The notes below the pieces were generated by a model, which searched no databases, was not told the DNA's origin, and saw only the letters and a program-made list of their open reading frames with translations. Position numbers and translations under genes: made by a program. Below are positions 33,682 through 37,636 of a DNA stretch of 37,636 bases, in pieces (within the stretch, counting starts at the first letter, position 1; every line of letters begins with the position of its first letter). This DNA comes from Paludibacteraceae bacterium (GTDB lineage Bacteria; Bacteroidota; Bacteroidia; Bacteroidales; Paludibacteraceae). The stretch covers positions 1-37,636 of the forward strand of contig JAFXPK010000034.1 of assembly GCA_017527905.1 (NCBI GenBank), read 5' to 3'.

Positions 33682-34689
33682 ATGGGAAAGAACGTCATCG
33701 TACTGGGTGCCACAGGGCATTTGGGCACTAACATAGCAGTCCACCTGAAAAGGATTGGATACAACGTCGTCGCAGTCGGTCGACGCAAGAGCGACAACGG
33801 GTTCTTCGCGAAACTTGGCATGGAATACATCTCCGCCGACATCTGCAAGAAGGAGGATTTCGACAAGTTGCCTCAGCGAGACATCTATGCGGTGCTCAAC
33901 TTCGCGGGAGCGCTTCCCGCCTCCATGGAGGGCTACCATCCCGAGCAATACATCTCCTCCATCATACAAGGCACACTGAACGTGTTGGACTACACCCTGA
34001 AGGTGGGGGCGGACCGTATCGTCTTCCCGCAATCCCTCTTCGACGTCAGCTACCTCTTCGGCAGCAAGACCCCAATCCCGGCGGACGCGGAGCGGAAAGC
34101 ACCTCTGACGGGCGACCATGCCGTCTACGTCATCGCCAAGAACGCGGCCGTGGAACTCATAGAGCACTACCATGCCAAGTTCGGGCTCAAGCGTTTCATC
34201 CTGAGGCTTTCCAGGGTATACATGTACGACCCGAACCCATACACCTTCACCGACGGAGAGAAGACGCTCATCTCAGACCGTTTCTTCATCTACCAGGCGA
34301 TGAAGGGCGCCGAGCTGCAGATTTGGGGCGACCCGGACCGTCTCTTGGAGACCTGCTGCGTCAAGGACTTCCTGCAAATCGTGGAGAAGACGCTCACGGC
34401 CAACGTCGAGGGCGGCATCTACAACATAGGGAGCGGCGGCAGCACACTGGACGAGCGCGTGAAAGCCATCGCGGAGGTCTTCAACCCGAAGGACAAACGA
34501 TCCAACATCATCTATTGTCCCGAGAAGAGAAGCTCCCAACAATTCGTGTTGGACATCACAAAGACAAAAAAAGAACTAGGCTACGAACCCCGCTACACCT
34601 GGAAGGAGTATCTTCTGGACTTCAAGAAGGAGATGGAGGAGCAACCTTTCGGCGAGCTATGGGGCTATGAATCAGATTATATTAAATAA
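33682..34689 (+). CDS. NAD-dependent epimerase/dehydratase (extended SDR family)
   Basis: The 335-residue protein has the N-terminal Rossmann motif GATGHLG (residues 9-15), the SDR serine region 'IVFPQSLFDVSYLFG' and the catalytic pair Y149/K153 (YVIAK), so it should be an active extended SDR. Typical substrates are nucleotide sugars or related polyols; 'NIGSGGSTLDERVKAIAEVFNPK' near residue 250 matches the substrate-binding half. It begins a four-gene operon, eight bases ahead of an ATP-grasp gene. That context points to modification of a sugar or small-molecule building block that is then coupled by ATP-grasp chemistry. The exact substrate is unknown. Confidence 0.9.
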   Translation: MGKNVIVLGATGHLGTNIAVHLKRIGYNVVAVGRRKSDNGFFAKLGMEYISADICKKEDFDKLPQRDIYAVLNFAGALPASMEGYHPEQYISSIIQGTLNVLDYTLKVGADRIVFPQSLFDVSYLFGSKTPIPADAERKAPLTGDHAVYVIAKNAAVELIEHYHAKFGLKRFILRLSRVYMYDPNPYTFTDGEKTLISDRFFIYQAMKGAELQIWGDPDRLLETCCVKDFLQIVEKTLTANVEGGIYNIGSGGSTLDERVKAIAEVFNPKDKRSNIIYCPEKRSSQQFVLDITKTKKELGYEPRYTWKEYLLDFKKEMEEQPFGELWGYESDYIK

Positions 34690-34697
34690 AACATATC

Positions 34698-35795
34698 ATG
34701 ACATTAAAAGAAAAAATTCGTTTCAAAATCTTGGGTTCCAAGGCTTTTGGAAAAGCGATCATCAAATCCAACAGGGATTATTACCTATCGTTCAAATCAA
34801 TGAGATGGGGAGGTGAACTCACCTTCGGGGAGGAAATCGAACATGTGTTCGGCATATTCTTAACCGAGAAGGAGATGGCGGACGAGAAACTCAAAGAGGA
34901 CATGCGTATAGACATGGTTTGGTGCTACTACCGCTTCGGCGCGGTGCCAAGGGAGTATTTCCTCATGGACTTCCCTCACTCCGACGACAAGAAGCGCGCC
35001 ACCTACCTCACCACGCGCCACAAGGACAATGTCATGACCGAGAAGGTCGGACGCGGCGAGAACTGGGACTTGTTGGAGGATAAGAACAACTTCTACGACC
35101 ATTTCGGACAATTCTTCAAACGTGACGTCATCAAGTTCAACGAGACCGTCACGAGGGAGGCCTTCACCGAGTTCTGCAAGAAACACGACTCCTTCATCTG
35201 CAAGCCTATCGCGGGACAGTGCGGAAAGGGTGTGGAGATCCTGCGCTTGGCGGACCACGACAACGATCCGGACAAGGCTTTCGATTACCTGAAGTCCAAA
35301 GGCAAATTCATCGTGGAGGAGCTTATCCAACAGGACGAGAGCACCAAGCAATTCAACCCGTCCTCCGTCAACACGGTACGTCTCCCGGCCTTCCTGAACA
35401 AGACCGGCTTCCATATCATGCGACCAGTGTTCCGCACCGGACGTACCGGCTCGGTGGTGGACAACGCAGGAAACGGCGGTATCTTCTCCGTCATCGACGA
35501 GAAGACCGGCATCTGCAGGACAAAGGGCTATGACGAGTTCGGAGGCATTTTCGAAAGACACCCGGACAGCGGCGCCAAATACGAAGGATTCCAGATCCCT
35601 GACTGGGACAAGCTGCTCGCATTCGCCGAGGAAGTTCACCGCACGATTCCTTTCTACCCTTACGTGGGTTGGGACCTCGCCTACACAGTCAACAAAGAGT
35701 GGGTGCTCGTGGAGGGCAACTGGGGCCAGATCGTGTGCGAGTATGCGGAACGTGAGGGCGTGAAGAAGATGTTCGACGACTTCTTCGACGATTAA
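34698..35795 (+). CDS. ATP-grasp protein, sugar-transfer-associated type
   Basis: This 365-residue protein fits the 'sugar-transfer associated ATP-grasp' group, found in capsule and polysaccharide clusters. Visible elements are an N-terminal helical region, the ATP-binding lysine and glycine loop (SFICKPIAGQCGKGVEIL), the adenine-contacting segment 'KFIVEELIQQDEST', the central 'SVNTVRLPAFLN..GFHIMRPVFRTGR' and the C-terminal metal-binding segment 'GWDLAYTVNKEWVLVEGNWGQIV'. ATP-grasp enzymes activate a carboxylate as acyl phosphate and couple it to an amine or thiol; this subgroup's reaction is not established. It is the second gene of the operon and is separated from the next ATP-grasp gene by 30 bases. 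Confidence 0.88.
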   Translation: MTLKEKIRFKILGSKAFGKAIIKSNRDYYLSFKSMRWGGELTFGEEIEHVFGIFLTEKEMADEKLKEDMRIDMVWCYYRFGAVPREYFLMDFPHSDDKKRATYLTTRHKDNVMTEKVGRGENWDLLEDKNNFYDHFGQFFKRDVIKFNETVTREAFTEFCKKHDSFICKPIAGQCGKGVEILRLADHDNDPDKAFDYLKSKGKFIVEELIQQDESTKQFNPSSVNTVRLPAFLNKTGFHIMRPVFRTGRTGSVVDNAGNGGIFSVIDEKTGICRTKGYDEFGGIFERHPDSGAKYEGFQIPDWDKLLAFAEEVHRTIPFYPYVGWDLAYTVNKEWVLVEGNWGQIVCEYAEREGVKKMFDDFFDD

Positions 35796-35825
35796 TATCT
35801 TCGCCGGCACAACAAATCCAAGAAG

Positions 35826-36920
35826 ATGAAATTAGCAATCATAGGAGCTTCGACGGGGCAACTCCCCCTCACCCTAAAGGCGAAAGAGCTAGGGCATACC
35901 GTGATCAGTTTCGCATGGGACAATGGCGCGGTCTGCAAAGAGGTTGCGGATAAATTCTACCCCATATCTATCCTCGAGAAGGATAAGATCGTCGAGGCAT
36001 GCAGACAGGAGGGTGTGCAGGGTGTCGTATCCAACGCATCCGACCTCACCTCCGAAATCGCTTCGTACGTGGCGAGCCAACTGGGGCTCATCGCGAACGA
36101 CTACGAAAAATTCCAGTTCGTCAGGGACAAAGCCAAGATGAGGGAGCTGACGAACGACATACCCAACCTGTGCCAGGTGAAGAGCCATCTGTACGAGGAA
36201 GGGATGGAAGTGGATTATCCTTGCATCGTGAAACCGACCGTGGGATCCTCCAAGAAGGGTGTCTCCTTCGTGAACAACAAGGAGGAACTGAAGAAGGCGG
36301 TCGACTATGCGCGATCGGACGGAGACGCGATCATCCTGATCGAGAAGTTCGTCGGCACAAGGGAGTTCTCTGTGGAGTCCATCTCCTACAAGGGGAAGCA
36401 CCACATCCTACAGATGACGGACAAGGAGAACGATGGTGCGCCGCACTTCGTGGAACTCTCCCACCACCAACCCGCCGACCTCAGCGAAGCGGTAAAGGAG
36501 AAGGTCAAACAGATCGTCCCGGAGATACTCAACCGCGTGGGCCTCATCAACGGAGCCTCCCACATAGAGATGAAGATCGACCAAGAGAACAACATCTACT
36601 TGATCGAACTGAACCCGAGAGGTGCGGGAGACCAGATCTGCACGCTCATCGGAGAGAGCATCGGATACGACTACCTCAAGGCCATGATCGACGTGGCCCT
36701 AGGCACGTTCGAAGAGCCGAAGGTCTCCCACAAGAGCTACGCCGGCATCTATTTCCTCTGCAAGCAACGGGCGAACCGACTGAAATATTTCCTAGAGAAA
36801 CAGCCTTGGGAAATCGCGCGTTCATACACGCCTGGCACCGAGCTGACCTACGCCGTCGACAACTACACACGCAACGGTTATATCATCTACAAGGCGGACA
36901 AGAAAATCGTCATCGACTGA
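35826..36920 (+). CDS. ATP-grasp ligase (carbamoyl-phosphate synthase L-chain/biotin carboxylase-like)
   Basis: The 364-residue protein has the three-part ATP-grasp layout: a pre-ATP Rossmann-like domain (MKLAIIGASTGQLPLTLKAKELG), the ATP-binding domain with 'YPCIVKPTVGSSKKGVSFV' and 'IILIEKFVGTREFSVESI', and the metal-binding 'IEMKIDQENNIYLIELNPRGAGDQI'. It resembles carboxylate-amine ligases of the PurK/CarB/LysX type that join amino acids or attach an amine to a carboxylate. It is distinct in sequence from the ATP-grasp protein encoded just upstream, so the operon has two different ATP-dependent ligases. The product is unknown. Confidence 0.9.
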   Translation: MKLAIIGASTGQLPLTLKAKELGHTVISFAWDNGAVCKEVADKFYPISILEKDKIVEACRQEGVQGVVSNASDLTSEIASYVASQLGLIANDYEKFQFVRDKAKMRELTNDIPNLCQVKSHLYEEGMEVDYPCIVKPTVGSSKKGVSFVNNKEELKKAVDYARSDGDAIILIEKFVGTREFSVESISYKGKHHILQMTDKENDGAPHFVELSHHQPADLSEAVKEKVKQIVPEILNRVGLINGASHIEMKIDQENNIYLIELNPRGAGDQICTLIGESIGYDYLKAMIDVALGTFEEPKVSHKSYAGIYFLCKQRANRLKYFLEKQPWEIARSYTPGTELTYAVDNYTRNGYIIYKADKKIVID

Positions 36921-36956
36921 TTTCGAAAACATACGAACACTTAAAGGGACAAGAAG

Positions 36957-37487
36957 ATGGGAAAGAGACAGGTCATATTGTTTTTCACCATAGCTGGTGT
37001 CATGACAATCTACAGTTGTTGCGGGAAGAGCAAAAAAAGTGAGCCCAAAATCACACAAGCCATCGTCCTCACCCCTCCTGACACCATACAGGAGGAGATG
37101 GTAGCGGAGGACACGCTCCTCTACGCCAACATCTACTACCAACGGAAGGGCGGCGGCAACATCGGCTACGAGATCCTTCCGGGAAAGGACAGCACCCTCT
37201 TTCACGTGAGGGAGCTCAAGTTCCGCCCGGCGGACACCTCCTTCACCCTACCCAACAGCCAGCTCGACTCCAGCGCCATCGCCACGATGGATAGCCTGCT
37301 GAAGGGGAAACTCAATCCGGGCGAACCAGACACCACCCCTAAGAAGGGTCCGTTCATGATGACCGGCACCTGGAGCCACGCCTTCCTCTCCCAGTCCGAC
37401 AGCGTCAAAACACCCATACACGACAAAAAGATCGTAGAAAAAATCGCCACGACGGAAGAAGCGGTCAGAAACGCAATTAAGAATTAA
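36957..37487 (+). CDS. Lipoprotein of unknown function at the end of the ATP-grasp operon
   Basis: The 176-residue product has a lipoprotein signal sequence (KRQVILFFTIAGVMTIYSCC; lipid attachment likely at C21 or C22). The mature part is hydrophilic and rich in S, T, D and K, with 'TPPDTIQEEMVAEDTLLYANIYYQRKGGG' and 'SQLDSSAIATMDSLLKGK'. No domain is recognised. It follows the second ATP-grasp gene by 36 bases on the same strand and probably belongs to the same operon. The last codons and the stop (37485-37487) lie inside a family A extragenic repeat, so the natural C-terminus may have been altered by repeat insertion. Confidence 0.7.
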   Translation: MGKRQVILFFTIAGVMTIYSCCGKSKKSEPKITQAIVLTPPDTIQEEMVAEDTLLYANIYYQRKGGGNIGYEILPGKDSTLFHVRELKFRPADTSFTLPNSQLDSSAIATMDSLLKGKLNPGEPDTTPKKGPFMMTGTWSHAFLSQSDSVKTPIHDKKIVEKIATTEEAVRNAIKN

Positions 37488-37530
37488 GAGTTAAAAATTA
37501 AGAGTTAAAAATTTAGGAACGTTAGTTCGA
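37474..37530. repeat. AT-rich extragenic repeat, family A (second copy)
   Basis: AATTAAGAATTAAGAGTTAA units followed by AACGTTAGTTCGA, matching the copy at 4096-4190. Its start overlaps the last codons of the lipoprotein gene. Confidence 0.6.
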
Positions 37531-37536
37531 TATGGT

Positions 37537-37562
37537 AGGGGCGAATAACATTCGTCCCTTTT
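37537..37562 (+). terminator. Rho-independent terminator of the SDR/ATP-grasp operon
   Basis: AGGGGCGAAT (37537-37546) pairs with ATTCGTCCCT (37550-37559) over 10 bp with one G-U pair and a 3-base loop, followed by a short T-run. It lies 49 bases past the lipoprotein stop. Confidence 0.75.
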
Positions 37563-37586
37563 CATTTATCATAAATTAAAACAAGG

Positions 37587-37636
37587 GGATGCGCATCCCT
37601 ACACATCACGCACATCCCAAGCCCCGACGGGGCGGC
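37587..37636. repeat. GC-rich palindromes at the window end
   Basis: GGGATGCGCATCCC is a perfect 14-base palindrome, and GCCCC-GAC-GGGGC close to the last bases forms another small hairpin. They contrast with the AT-rich surroundings and look like dispersed extragenic palindromes; no other copy is in this window. Confidence 0.45.

Overview
The window comes from a Bacteroidetes genome, most likely order Bacteroidales. Four lines of evidence agree: start-proximal TAnnTTTG promoter elements in place of a sigma70-type -10 box, a protein with a type IX secretion C-terminal sorting domain, a serine palmitoyltransferase for bacterial sphingolipids, and lineage-typical proteins such as a DUF4494 protein and an Rpn-family fragment. 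The genus cannot be fixed from the sequence alone; a T9SS-positive, Prevotella- or Porphyromonas-like gut or oral lineage would fit. No rRNA, tRNA, CRISPR array or complete insertion sequence was seen.

Layout. 1-301: C-terminal end of an Rpn/PD-(D/E)XK transposase-like protein. 311-6178: leftward housekeeping genes (yggS-like, DUF4494, spt, a T9SS cargo protein, and a TRIC/MerR/M23 operon). 6327-16279: rightward genes (alaS, a 5'-nucleotidase, a lipoprotein/large secreted protein pair, kdsA, a MATE transporter). 16345-26115: a more AT-rich accessory region. It holds two divergent membrane proteins, three paralogous secreted beta-barrel-like proteins, and between the second and third paralog a type III restriction-modification island (small protein, acidic protein, structured RNA leader, mod, res). 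26252-33007: leftward core genes (hrpB, a PBP1A with a large cytoplasmic extension, a membrane protein). 33008-33681: a block of AT-rich direct repeats. 33682-37487: an operon of a sugar-epimerase-like SDR, two ATP-grasp enzymes and a lipoprotein.

The most striking signal is the leader of the type III restriction-modification operon. A central RNA segment can pair either with the sequence before it (a hairpin of about 44 base pairs, 20632-20753) or with the sequence after it (a stem of about 25 base pairs, 20699-20782, followed directly by eight T residues). This is the architecture of a transcription attenuator or riboswitch. A second hairpin then covers the mod start codon. I do not recognise this RNA as a known class. 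Expression of restriction-modification genes is normally tightly controlled, so an RNA switch in front of mod-res is plausible and testable.

Other points of interest are a base-composition break that coincides with the target-recognition region of Mod, nested inverted repeats inside that region, the paralog array that brackets the island, the unusual PBP1A N-terminus, and the ATP-grasp operon, which looks like a small biosynthetic or glycan-tailoring cluster of unknown product.
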